From positions 62,001 through 126,000 of the forward strand of contig NZ_JAENHO010000020.1 of assembly GCF_016785085.1 (NCBI RefSeq): DNA of 64,000 nt. The letters are read 5' to 3'. Below, in pieces: positions 8,466-17,160 of the stretch (position 1 is its first letter; each line of letters starts with the position of its first letter). The DNA comes from Paractinoplanes lichenicola (lineage in GTDB: Bacteria; Actinomycetota; Actinomycetes; Mycobacteriales; Micromonosporaceae). The translations under genes were made by a program, and so were the position numbers. A model generated the notes under the pieces. The model was not told where the DNA came from. It searched no databases and saw nothing but the letters and a program-made list of their open reading frames with translations.

Positions 8466-9719
8466 TCAGTTCTTGAGTAAGTCGTCCAGAAGCTGATCGA
8501 TGAGACTTTCCTCGTAAGCGGCGTAGCCGGACTTGATCATCACCTCGTGCAGGTCTGGATCCCACGCGGTTGCAGGGAGGACCGCCGTATCCAGTCGGGT
8601 CCGTCCGTGCGTCGGGCTGGTCAGGCAACTCAAGTAGTCGGCTGCATTCATCCGCCAGGGGACCGCCGAGGGAATGCCGGCGAGCAGGGAGGTCACGTGT
8701 TGCAGTCCGGCCTGATCGAAGTCGGCGCGGACGGCTACCTGCCAGCCGGCGCCGGCGAGCCGCCCGATGGCATCGATTTCGAGTGCGGACGGTGTGCCCA
8801 CCGTGCACAGCAGTCGCACCGGTGCGCCGTTGCTGAGGTCCGCTGCGGCGGTCACGACGGACGGGTTCTCGGTGACGAATACCCGGACGCCGGGCTGCGG
8901 GGCATCGGTCCAGGCGCAGTGGGCTAGTTCGCGCGGTGGAATGGTGACGACCGTGCCGACGGGCAGGGACCAGCCGGCCGGGTGGATGCCGAGGGCGAGC
9001 AACCCGCCGGTGAGGTCATCGCAGTCGACGCCGGCGGCGGCCCAGGCAGCACGCGGCGGCAGCCCGGCAGGGATGCGGCCGGTGGCAGTGAGGATGGCCA
9101 GGACGAGTCCGGGCAAGGTGCCGCTGTCCAGTGCGTGTGGGAAGCCAGTGATGGCGTCGGCCAACCGCCGCCGGTCGAGCCGTTTACCGGATGCCGGTAA
9201 GGCGGCGATGATTGCCGCGGCCTGGTCGACGATCTGTTCAGGGTTATTGGCGGCCAGCAGCCTTGTGGCCCAGCCGGCTCGGTGCAGCGCAGGCCAGAAT
9301 TCGCGTTCGGTGTCGAGGGCATCGAGGGTGTGGTGTCGCAGGCGGTCGAGTGCGTCGCGGCGTTCGGCGTTGCCACGGATGCGTTCGCCGAGGCTGCGGC
9401 CGGCGGTGTGGGCGGCGAGCATGCCGGGCGTCAGGCGCGGGTCGTGAGCCTGCAACCGAGCGGTGAGTGCGCTCAGGTCCACTCTGATGCTTTGTCCGGC
9501 TCGGGGCGTGCGGCCGCCCAGCAGCCCGGTGACGGCGGCTCGTTGCGTGGCGTCGACCGGGGCGGTGACGGTGGCGGTGCCGGTGAGCAGGTCCTGGTCG
9601 CCGCGCCGGTCGCCGACGTCGGCGAGCCGTTGCCAGAGCCAGTCCAGGTTCTCTCCGCGCAGGGCCGTGTCGTCGATCCCGGTGCAGTCGCGGGTGCACC
9701 AGGGACATCGTGAGGTCAT
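8466..9719 (-). CDS. jetD: Wadjet subunit JetD (TIGR02679/DUF2399-type Toprim nuclease)
   Basis: About 417 residues. The ATG at 9719 overlaps the jetC stop as ATGA, so translation is coupled; longer in-frame extensions run inside jetC and are rejected. The C-terminal half carries a Toprim-like catalytic core: Glu in TENPSV near residue 284 and an Asp pair in ADFDQAG near 333-335, as in the JetD/topoisomerase VI A-type nuclease that cuts plasmid DNA in Wadjet. The N-terminus begins with a Cys-rich CPWCTRDC stretch that could bind metal. It is last in the jetABCD order. Family assignment rests on operon context and Toprim motifs. Type II is the best fit (DUF2397/2398/TIGR02680/DUF2399). Confidence 0.85.
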   Translation of the reverse strand: MTSRCPWCTRDCTGIDDTALRGENLDWLWQRLADVGDRRGDQDLLTGTATVTAPVDATQRAAVTGLLGGRTPRAGQSIRVDLSALTARLQAHDPRLTPGMLAAHTAGRSLGERIRGNAERRDALDRLRHHTLDALDTEREFWPALHRAGWATRLLAANNPEQIVDQAAAIIAALPASGKRLDRRRLADAITGFPHALDSGTLPGLVLAILTATGRIPAGLPPRAAWAAAGVDCDDLTGGLLALGIHPAGWSLPVGTVVTIPPRELAHCAWTDAPQPGVRVFVTENPSVVTAAADLSNGAPVRLLCTVGTPSALEIDAIGRLAGAGWQVAVRADFDQAGLQHVTSLLAGIPSAVPWRMNAADYLSCLTSPTHGRTRLDTAVLPATAWDPDLHEVMIKSGYAAYEESLIDQLLDDLLKN

Positions 9720-12700
9720 GCGGGGTCCTCGGGCAGCCGGTGGAGTCCGCGGACGAGCATCGGGAAGGCAACCACGGTGGTGTCGGGGCCGGCTTCGAGG
9801 TCCCAGGCATCGATGCCGTCCCACGCGCCGGGTGAGCCGTCCCACAGGTAGCTGGTGCAGATCAGGTCGAGGTCGAGTTCGGCGAGGTAGCGGGCGAGGC
9901 CTTCCCGGCCGCGTTCGTCGACCTCGGCGGGAACTTCGTCAAGGGCGGTCAGCCGCAGTCCGGTCGGTCCGAGTTGGTCGTAGTAGGCGGCGACGGCGGC
10001 GAGCATGGGGGCCAGTACGACGAGTCGGCGTTCGCCGCCGGACAGTCCGGTCTTGGAGGTCCAGCGGTGTGCTTGGCCGTCAGGGCGCACGATCTCGTAG
10101 GAGATGTCGAGCCACTGCCGGACGTCGATGGCATGGGTGAGTTGTTCGGCCATGGTCGCTCCGGGCGCTGCCGCGATGAGGGCTTGCAGGGCTTCGCCGA
10201 CCTCGATCTGTTCGGCGGCGGTGAGGGTGGTGCGTGTACAGGCGAGGCGGTGCACGGTGGCTTCGGCGGCGGTGAGGTCCTTGGACAGGGAGCGGGCGAT
10301 GCGGACGCCGACGCCGGAAGAAGCGGAGGCGTTGCGCATTTTGCGGTTGACGGCCTGGACCCAGTCCTCGATGTGGACCCACGCGGTTCCGATTGCCAGG
10401 GGCAGGCGGCCGATCACGAAGTCGCGTAGCGCTGATTCCTCGGCGCGGTTGAGGGCCTGCTGGGCGCGGTCGCGTTGTTGTCGGCCGGCGTCGGCGGCGT
10501 CCGGCGGGGCGTAGCCGACGCCGTCGTGAGTGAGTAGATAGGTGTCGAGGCCTTCGACGGTGTCGCCGGGGTCGAGCGTCCACAGGCCGGCCAGTTCGGT
10601 GCGGCATGTGTCGTAGCGCTCGCGGAGCAGCCGTTGACTGACGGTGCGTTTCCCGGCGACGGCAGATCCGAGCGCATCGATCGGAGCATCGTGGTCCGGC
10701 CGGACCGGCAGCAGCGCCGATACTCCGTTGACGTCGAGCAGGACCCGTAGCCGGCGCAGCGCTGCCGCCAATGGTGGCCCAGCATCGTCGATGCGCCGTT
10801 CGGCCTGTCGCTTCTCGAAGCCGAGTTCCCGGACGCGGGCTTCGGCGTCGGTGACGGCTTTCGCCGCCTCGCTCAACTGACCGTCGAGGTTGTCGCGGCG
10901 GCCTCTAGCTTCGGCGTGCTGGGCCAGGGCGGTCGCGGCGTCGAGGCCGACCGCGTGGATCAGGGCTTGATGCTCGGCGGCCAGCCGGGTGGCGCGCTCG
11001 ATGATGACGGCGGCGTCGGCGTGCTGACGGTTCAGCCGTTCGTTGCGGTCCTGGTCGTCGGCGGCATTGCCGGCGAGCCGGTCCAGGCGCGGCATCACGC
11101 GTTCCTGGAGCTTTTTGGCTTTGGCGTCGAGTTCGCGGGCTCGGCGTTCGCCGTCGTCGCGCAGCTGTTGCAGCTCGAGGATGCCGATCGGCAGGTGGCG
11201 TGCGCGGGTCCGTTGTTCCCATGCGAGGCGAAGCGTGCGTGCGGTTTCGGTGAGCTGTGCCGCCAGTTCGGCTGCGTCCTCGGCGGTCCGCTGGGTTTCG
11301 GCGGCCCGGGTGGCGGCGGCGGCGCGGTTTGCCTCCGCCCGGCCGGCGGCGGTGCTTTTCGGGAAGTCGCTGAGTGCCGCCTCCACGCGACCGGCGTCGC
11401 TCCGGAGGCGTTGAGCGGTCTGGTGGTGTTCGGTGGCTTGAGCGTCGAGACCGGTCGCCTCGACGTCCAGGGCGTCGGCGCGGGCGAGGGCGGCGGCGCG
11501 CCGTTGGGCCGCGCCGACGTGCTCGGCGTTAGCCAGCTGCGGTGGCCGGCCGTGCAGGGGCCCGGCAGTGTAGCTGCCGTCGCGGCCGATGACCAGGCCG
11601 GCCGACGGTGTGCTGGTGTCGTGCAGGGCGACGCGGTGCAGCACCCGTACGGCGATCCGGGACTGGGGATGGCTAGGGTCGGTGATTAGCACGCTGGTGA
11701 GGTTTTGGGCGACAGGTTCGCCGGTCGAATCGACCTGCCACCTGTCGGTTCGTACGCCATCGGAGTGCAGCGCGGCGCCGAGCAAGCCGCTGGCGGCCAG
11801 CGCGGTCTCGACAAGAGCCCGCTCCGTGCGGTTGGCGAAGCTCGGATGCCAGTCGACAGCGTCGGCGAAGGCGTGACCGTCGGGTGCCGGACCGGCCCAC
11901 TCGGGCCGGGGGACCGGAAGTAGTTTGCCTTCCCGCAGGGTGCGAGCTTCGTCGCGCAGCTGGTCGGCGGCCGTGGTCAGACGGGTCGCCTCCGCGTCGG
12001 CGAGCGTGGCGCGGTGCTTCAGATCCGCGACCGCGGCTGCGCCGACGTGCCGGATAGATTGCGTGATGCCGTCGATGCTAATGAGGATCTGGGCAGGTTC
12101 GTCGGCGCTGAGAAGGTCGGCGTCGTCGCGGTGCCATCCGGCGCCGACCAGAACTGTCAGTTCGTGATGGTCGTCGTACCAGGTGTCGATGGCATCGGTC
12201 AGGTCACGCAGCGCCTGCTGCGTTTTTGCGGTTTCGGCGGACAGCTGCCGCTGAGCGGCCTCGGCGGCGACCCGGGCGCGTGTCGCGACGGGTGCCTGCT
12301 CGGCGGCTTCGCGTTCGGCGGTATCGGTCTCGCGCCGGTCGGTCAGCGCGAGCCGGGCGTCGTTACCGCCCCGGCGGTGGCCGGCGGCGAGTTCACGCCA
12401 GAACGCGGCGAGTGTCGCAGCTCGGGCCGGCTCGGCCCGGATGATGGCGCCTGGGCCGGGGTCGACGGATGTCTCGTCAAGTGGGAAGGCCGGTCGTGGG
12501 CCACTGGTGCAGGTCAGCAGCGGATGGTCTGGGGTGGCGCGGTTGTCGATGGCGGCGGCTTCGCCGAATAGGTCGTCGAGGTCGGCGATGATTTCGGCGG
12601 CCGTTGCCCGCAGGTTTTCCGCGCGGGACCGGCTCGCGGCTACGGATTCGGCGAACTTGGATCGTTCAGCGGCTGCGGTGCGGTTCTCGGCGTCGACCCG

Positions 12701-13783
12701 TTTCTGCATGTCGGCGAGCCGACCGGCGGCCTGATAAGCCTCGGATTCCTCCAACGCGCCGATGAGCACGTCAAGCTCACCTGCTTGACGTTTGAGGTCC
12801 TTCTCCCCGGACACCGCATGCTCGTGGTCCCCTATCGCGGTCTGCTGGCTGCGGGCTACCCGGGCCAGGTTGCGTTCGGCGTCGCGGACCGCGCGCTGCG
12901 CTGAGGCCGCGGCGGTGTGGGCGCCGCTGACGACGTCAATGACGTGTCCGGCCCACGCCTCGGCGAAACGTTCGAGCGCGGCGGCGGCGTCGTGGTCACG
13001 TTGGAAGGCCGCCCGGGTCGCCTCGGACTCGGCGAGAGCCTCGGCGGTGGCCGTGACCACTTCATCCGATACACCGGGCAGCGCTTCCCGCAGCGCATCC
13101 GCGGCGGCCTTGGGGGACACGTCGCCGAGCAGGCTGGGGTTGCGCACCGCACGCACCCGGTTGGCGAGTTCGATCAGCGGTCGGTCGGCGGTACGCCACA
13201 CATGTGTCGCGAGGTGAGCGACGTAGGAGTCCTCGTCGTCGAACACGGTTCCATCTGCTGCGGCGATGGTGTCGCCGAACTGCTCGTTCGACAGCGCCGC
13301 CCGGTTCGGACCATAAAGATCGAAGTTTTTCAGCGGTACGCCTGCAGCGGTGAACGGCATGACCCGGACCGCCGGGGATCCGCTCTCACTGAACATCAGC
13401 CGCACGCCGTAGGAGCGGACGCCGTCACCGCCCGGCGCTGCGAAGGTCAGCCAGAGATATCCGCAGCGGCGACGGTGACCGTCGGCGCCCTCGCGCATCA
13501 GCAGCGCCAGCGAGGTCGGCCGTGCTTTGCCGGCCGCCAGCCGCTGCGCGTTGAGGTCCAGTAGGTACGGCCAGAGGGCTTCCAGAGCGGTGGTCTTGCC
13601 GGTGCCGTTCGGGCCGCGCAGCAACAGTCGTCCGCTGGGTGCGGTCAGGAGCAGGTCGCCGTAGCGCCACACGTTCGACAAGCCGGCGCCGACCAGCCGC
13701 CAACGGGTGGTGAATCGCTCGGGGTGCCCGGTCGGCGCCATCAGGTCGTCGTCGAACAGCGACAGTTCGTCAGCCGGGGCCAT
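9716..13783 (-). CDS. jetC: Wadjet SMC-like ATPase JetC (TIGR02680-type)
   Basis: About 1355 residues from the ATG at 13783, which overlaps the jetB end by 14 bp. An SMC/MukB-like ATPase: Walker A GPNGTGKT at about 57-64, a long Ala/Arg/Glu-rich central part typical of coiled coil, then signature LSGGE near 1247 and Walker B-like LRLTALDE near 1280. The head is thus split between the ends and the coils fold between them. In Wadjet systems this motor extrudes DNA loops, senses small circular DNA and hands it to JetD for cleavage. Length and motif placement fit the TIGR02680 family of the jetABCD neighbourhood. No frameshift seen. Confidence 0.92.
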   Translation of the reverse strand: MAPADELSLFDDDLMAPTGHPERFTTRWRLVGAGLSNVWRYGDLLLTAPSGRLLLRGPNGTGKTTALEALWPYLLDLNAQRLAAGKARPTSLALLMREGADGHRRRCGYLWLTFAAPGGDGVRSYGVRLMFSESGSPAVRVMPFTAAGVPLKNFDLYGPNRAALSNEQFGDTIAAADGTVFDDEDSYVAHLATHVWRTADRPLIELANRVRAVRNPSLLGDVSPKAAADALREALPGVSDEVVTATAEALAESEATRAAFQRDHDAAAALERFAEAWAGHVIDVVSGAHTAAASAQRAVRDAERNLARVARSQQTAIGDHEHAVSGEKDLKRQAGELDVLIGALEESEAYQAAGRLADMQKRVDAENRTAAAERSKFAESVAASRSRAENLRATAAEIIADLDDLFGEAAAIDNRATPDHPLLTCTSGPRPAFPLDETSVDPGPGAIIRAEPARAATLAAFWRELAAGHRRGGNDARLALTDRRETDTAEREAAEQAPVATRARVAAEAAQRQLSAETAKTQQALRDLTDAIDTWYDDHHELTVLVGAGWHRDDADLLSADEPAQILISIDGITQSIRHVGAAAVADLKHRATLADAEATRLTTAADQLRDEARTLREGKLLPVPRPEWAGPAPDGHAFADAVDWHPSFANRTERALVETALAASGLLGAALHSDGVRTDRWQVDSTGEPVAQNLTSVLITDPSHPQSRIAVRVLHRVALHDTSTPSAGLVIGRDGSYTAGPLHGRPPQLANAEHVGAAQRRAAALARADALDVEATGLDAQATEHHQTAQRLRSDAGRVEAALSDFPKSTAAGRAEANRAAAATRAAETQRTAEDAAELAAQLTETARTLRLAWEQRTRARHLPIGILELQQLRDDGERRARELDAKAKKLQERVMPRLDRLAGNAADDQDRNERLNRQHADAAVIIERATRLAAEHQALIHAVGLDAATALAQHAEARGRRDNLDGQLSEAAKAVTDAEARVRELGFEKRQAERRIDDAGPPLAAALRRLRVLLDVNGVSALLPVRPDHDAPIDALGSAVAGKRTVSQRLLRERYDTCRTELAGLWTLDPGDTVEGLDTYLLTHDGVGYAPPDAADAGRQQRDRAQQALNRAEESALRDFVIGRLPLAIGTAWVHIEDWVQAVNRKMRNASASSGVGVRIARSLSKDLTAAEATVHRLACTRTTLTAAEQIEVGEALQALIAAAPGATMAEQLTHAIDVRQWLDISYEIVRPDGQAHRWTSKTGLSGGERRLVVLAPMLAAVAAYYDQLGPTGLRLTALDEVPAEVDERGREGLARYLAELDLDLICTSYLWDGSPGAWDGIDAWDLEAGPDTTVVAFPMLVRGLHRLPEDPA

Positions 13784-14969
13784 GGGTGTCCTTGCGTGTT
13801 TGGTCGCGCCGTGGCTCGCGGGGCCGCTCCCAGCGGCCCGCCGGCGGGGCGAACCACCACATGCCGGTTTCGACACGCAGGAGGTTCACGCCGGCGAGCA
13901 GCGCCGCTACTTCGACTGCCAGCCCGGCCGGTGCGGCAACGTGTTCGGCGGCCCAGCCTTGCCCGGCGTATTTCGCGGCAAAAGTCGTCAAGTGGCGCAG
14001 CACGTCGTCGTCGGCGATGCCGCGCCAGCCGGGGCGTTCGGCGGCGACCATCCCGTCGGACTCGGCGAGGTCACAGAGCAACACCGCGGCGTGAGCGACG
14101 GTGCCACCACCGGGGAAGGGCCGGTCACCGAGCGCGTCGCGGGAGCGGAACGCGTCAGCCGGCACCACGAACGCGGCACCCTCGGCCCGGCGTTCCAAGT
14201 GCAGCCCGAAAGCCTCGGCCAGCGGCAGGCCATCGTCGCCCCGAACCCGGCGTGACAGCCAGTCGGCCTCGTCGGGGTCCAAGTCGATGGCGTAGACGGC
14301 GGTGTCATCGACGAGCTTGCGGCGCATCCGCCGCGCCGGGTCGCTCTCCCGTGCGACCTGATGCAACCAGCCCGCCGGATCGGTGACCGGGTCGGCCGTA
14401 CCGAAGTTCGCGATGACGTGCACCAGACGATGGTGGTGCACCGCCAGCAGCACCGGCGGGTCATCCTCGCGCAGCAGGAGGTTGAGGTCACCGTCGAGGC
14501 TCTCCACGACGCCGCGCTGTTCCAGAAGCTTGACGGCGGCCAGGATCGCGTACCGCTGTGCCATGTCGTCGGCCGCCGAGATTTCAGCCTCGGCCGCCGC
14601 GCTGCGTGCGGCGGCGATTAGCTGTCCGATACTCACCCGCGGTGGCAGGGACTCGGCGGCGGCGACCAGCAGGAAGAACCATGAACTGCACAAGGGCGTA
14701 GGCCCGGTCGCGGCCCAGGCGTCACGGCGAACCGGGGGAGACTTCCGCAGCCGAACGAAGTCCCGCTCGACAACCAGGACCCAACCCAGCCGACCGAGCA
14801 CCTCGCGGATCGCGGCCTCGTTGCGGCGTACGGCCGCGATCCCCACGTCGTCGCGGCCGGCGACCAGCCACGGCTGGACCAGGAGCTGCCGCAGCACCAT
14901 CGCCGTCTCGGCAGCGGTCTCCGGGGCATCGGTCCGTCGTTGCCGCCACGCCTTCGCACCGGTCGTCAT
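13770..14969 (-). CDS. jetB: Wadjet subunit JetB (TIGR02678/DUF2398)
   Basis: 399 residues; the ATG at 14969 overlaps the jetA stop as ATGA, and its own stop overlaps jetC by 14 bp. Recognised by position between the JetA-type and SMC genes and by the family-like winged-helix/kleisin-partner sequence (RQLLVQPWLVAGRDD near the N-terminus, a wHTH-like LLEQRGVVESLDGD segment, repeated Arg-Arg basic patches). In Wadjet, JetB is the small MukE/KITE-like subunit that bridges the SMC and kleisin parts. No catalytic motif is expected or seen. Intact, and tightly coupled at both ends. Confidence 0.88.
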   Translation of the reverse strand: MTTGAKAWRQRRTDAPETAAETAMVLRQLLVQPWLVAGRDDVGIAAVRRNEAAIREVLGRLGWVLVVERDFVRLRKSPPVRRDAWAATGPTPLCSSWFFLLVAAAESLPPRVSIGQLIAAARSAAAEAEISAADDMAQRYAILAAVKLLEQRGVVESLDGDLNLLLREDDPPVLLAVHHHRLVHVIANFGTADPVTDPAGWLHQVARESDPARRMRRKLVDDTAVYAIDLDPDEADWLSRRVRGDDGLPLAEAFGLHLERRAEGAAFVVPADAFRSRDALGDRPFPGGGTVAHAAVLLCDLAESDGMVAAERPGWRGIADDDVLRHLTTFAAKYAGQGWAAEHVAAPAGLAVEVAALLAGVNLLRVETGMWWFAPPAGRWERPREPRRDQTRKDTHGPG

Positions 14970-16552
14970 GCCGCACCCGGAATCTGCTCGAGCCTGGCCG
15001 AGGCGCGGCGCGCCGGGTCAGGACGGGTCGGCTGGGGCGCGCCGACCCACTGGCCCGGCAGGTGAAAGACGGGAACACGCCCGGGGAGGATGACCCGCCA
15101 GGTCGGCGCGGCCAGCAACCCGTTGTCGAAGCCGGTGTGAAACAGCGTGCAGGCGAGTCCATCGCGGGTGCCGGTCCGCCGGTCGTTCGTGCCGGGCACG
15201 AGCCCGGTCCGGACCGCGGTCATCAGCGCGGCCAAAGCCACCTGCGCGGCACGCACCGACAACACGCCGCCCGGCGCTCCGCTGAGGATCTCCTCGATCG
15301 CCGCCGCATGCTCGGCCATCCGCTGCTGCCGAGCCGCCTGCACCGCCGCCCGCGCGGCGGCGTCGTCGCGGGCCGCCGGGGCACGCCCGCGAGCGCCGGT
15401 GCGGCCGGTGGTCCGCAGCAACTCGGGCAGCTCGACCAACGGCCCGGAACGCCATCCCGGATTGGTGGACAGGTCGGCGTCGTCGGCTTCCCCGTACAGC
15501 TTGCGCCACGGATGATCCCCGGTGGCCGCCTGCAGTATCGCCGTGCCGTACCGGGGATCAAGGCAAGCCTTGGCCAAAAGCAATGCCCGTGCCCGGCCCG
15601 TCGCATACCCGGCTGAGCTGTGCAGACGGCGAAGGTTGGCGTGCATTCCGGGCAACGCGCGGACCAACCGCAACGCGAACCGGCTCGACCGTCCGGTGTG
15701 CGGGTCGCACCAGGCCGCCAGCCCGTCCCAGTCGGCGACCCGGCCACCCTTAGACGCGGTGAGCGCCCCGCGCTCGATCAGTGCCCGGGCCTGCGACTGA
15801 GCCACCGCGATCTCGGCGAGGACGCTGAAGTGCGGTCGCAGCAGCCGGTTCAGCACGTCGTGAGCGCGCTGGGCGCCGCGCTCCAGCTCACCGGCGACGT
15901 GGGTGGCGTAGTCGACCAGCAGTCCTTTGAGTTCCGCGGTCGCGTCGCGATCTAGGTCAAAACGGTCGGCCAGGCCGGACAGGCTGTCCTCCGCCCCGAC
16001 CAGAGACGCGTCAAGATCGTCATGGGCGGTGAACAGCCGCCCGATCAGTTCCGCGGTCTTGCCGTCGTCTCGGCGGGGCAAGGCCAGTTCGTGGGCCAGT
16101 TGCTCGATTGATTCGACGATCCGAGCCAGGCTCGGTAGCGGAATTTCTCGCATCGTCGGGGTAGCGGCCAGCACCGAGGTGTAGAAGCGGTGCACTTGCC
16201 GGCCGGCCGGGGTGGCCGTCCACCGCCAGTTACGCGCCAGAATGTCGGCATGCCGCCGGATCCTCGAAGGATCCGCTCGCCCGGTGGCCGCCGTCCAGTC
16301 CTTCAGTTTGTCTAGTCGTGCCTGAACCAAGCTCTCGGGCATGACCGGCCCATCGGCAGAGACCAGGAGCGCGACCTCGGCGGGCGTCAGGTCGGTCACC
16401 GACGACTCGAGCACCGACATGATCCGGATGTAGTCGTCCGAGCCGGGCGCCACCAGGTACGCCATCGCCCGCCGAGAGTCGGTGACCTCAACCTCGAAAT
16501 CCGACGAATCGTCGCCGTCCGGATCAGTGACATGTCTTGACCTGCTCGCCAA
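14966..16552 (-). CDS. jetA: Wadjet subunit JetA (TIGR02677/DUF2397, kleisin-like)
   Basis: First gene of the operon. The frame is open to 16822, but no ATG sits at the expected place. A TTG at 16552 has GGGGAGGG 8 nt upstream and gives about 528 residues, near the usual family size; an internal ATG (AMAYLVAPGSDD) would drop about 28 residues. Sequence features are an N-terminal winged-helix-like region (AYLVAPGSDDYIRIMSVLE), a long helical middle and a C-terminal region ending AAPTWRVILPGRVPVFHLPG. JetA acts as the kleisin that closes the SMC ring. All four Wadjet genes are intact here, so the system could be functional. Confidence 0.88.
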   Translation of the reverse strand: MASRSRHVTDPDGDDSSDFEVEVTDSRRAMAYLVAPGSDDYIRIMSVLESSVTDLTPAEVALLVSADGPVMPESLVQARLDKLKDWTAATGRADPSRIRRHADILARNWRWTATPAGRQVHRFYTSVLAATPTMREIPLPSLARIVESIEQLAHELALPRRDDGKTAELIGRLFTAHDDLDASLVGAEDSLSGLADRFDLDRDATAELKGLLVDYATHVAGELERGAQRAHDVLNRLLRPHFSVLAEIAVAQSQARALIERGALTASKGGRVADWDGLAAWCDPHTGRSSRFALRLVRALPGMHANLRRLHSSAGYATGRARALLLAKACLDPRYGTAILQAATGDHPWRKLYGEADDADLSTNPGWRSGPLVELPELLRTTGRTGARGRAPAARDDAAARAAVQAARQQRMAEHAAAIEEILSGAPGGVLSVRAAQVALAALMTAVRTGLVPGTNDRRTGTRDGLACTLFHTGFDNGLLAAPTWRVILPGRVPVFHLPGQWVGAPQPTRPDPARRASARLEQIPGAA

Positions 16553-17160
16553 ATCGGTAGGCCCTCCCCAGTTGCCTTCCCGGCACAGGACACGAGAGTA
16601 TCCGCAATTTCTGCCCTCGCGTAACTGCACGCTCACCGCGTGTCCGCGCCGACCCGGCGAGTACGCACGGTTTCCGGGATTGGCGGCGATGGCTGCTTCA
16701 AGCAGCGAGAGAACCGTCCACCGGCACGGCGGCGCACCGGCACCGACCGAGGACGCCGCGCCGTGGTGGCGTCCGCCGAGCGGAGGAGTGCAATGCCTGC
16801 GTGCCGTCAGGACATCCACCAACTAGAGCGACTGGTTTGGAGGAACTACTCCGTCAGCCCGCGGATGATCGGCCGGTTCGTCGACGTTATCGCCCCCACG
16901 GACCGAGGTGAACGTATTCGGTGACGGGTGATCGCTGCCCACCGCCCGAGGTCCTGGGCCAAACACGACGTGATCACGGACCCGGCCCACAAAGACCTTG
17001 GCCGCGGCGATGCACAACCTCCTGGCCGAGGACCGTCGCCGGCCGTCAAGCCGCGACTCGACATCACGCAGGCGGGCACACTGTCGGGTTGCGGGCACTG
17101 AAACCATGCGTCCCTGACCGGATGCGCCTTAGTCGGCGCACACTTCGGCACCGAGCCCTC
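16553..17160. other. Intergenic region between jetA and integrase, with possible transposase relic
   Basis: This 608-bp stretch holds the presumed jetA promoter and no intact gene. On the plus strand around 16949-17116 a reading with one frameshift gives WAKHDVITDPAHKDL followed by MHNLLAEDRR, which resembles the C-terminal segment of IS21-type IstA transposases. The match is from memory and short. If real, it marks another dead mobile element at the edge of the Wadjet block. Confidence 0.25.
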
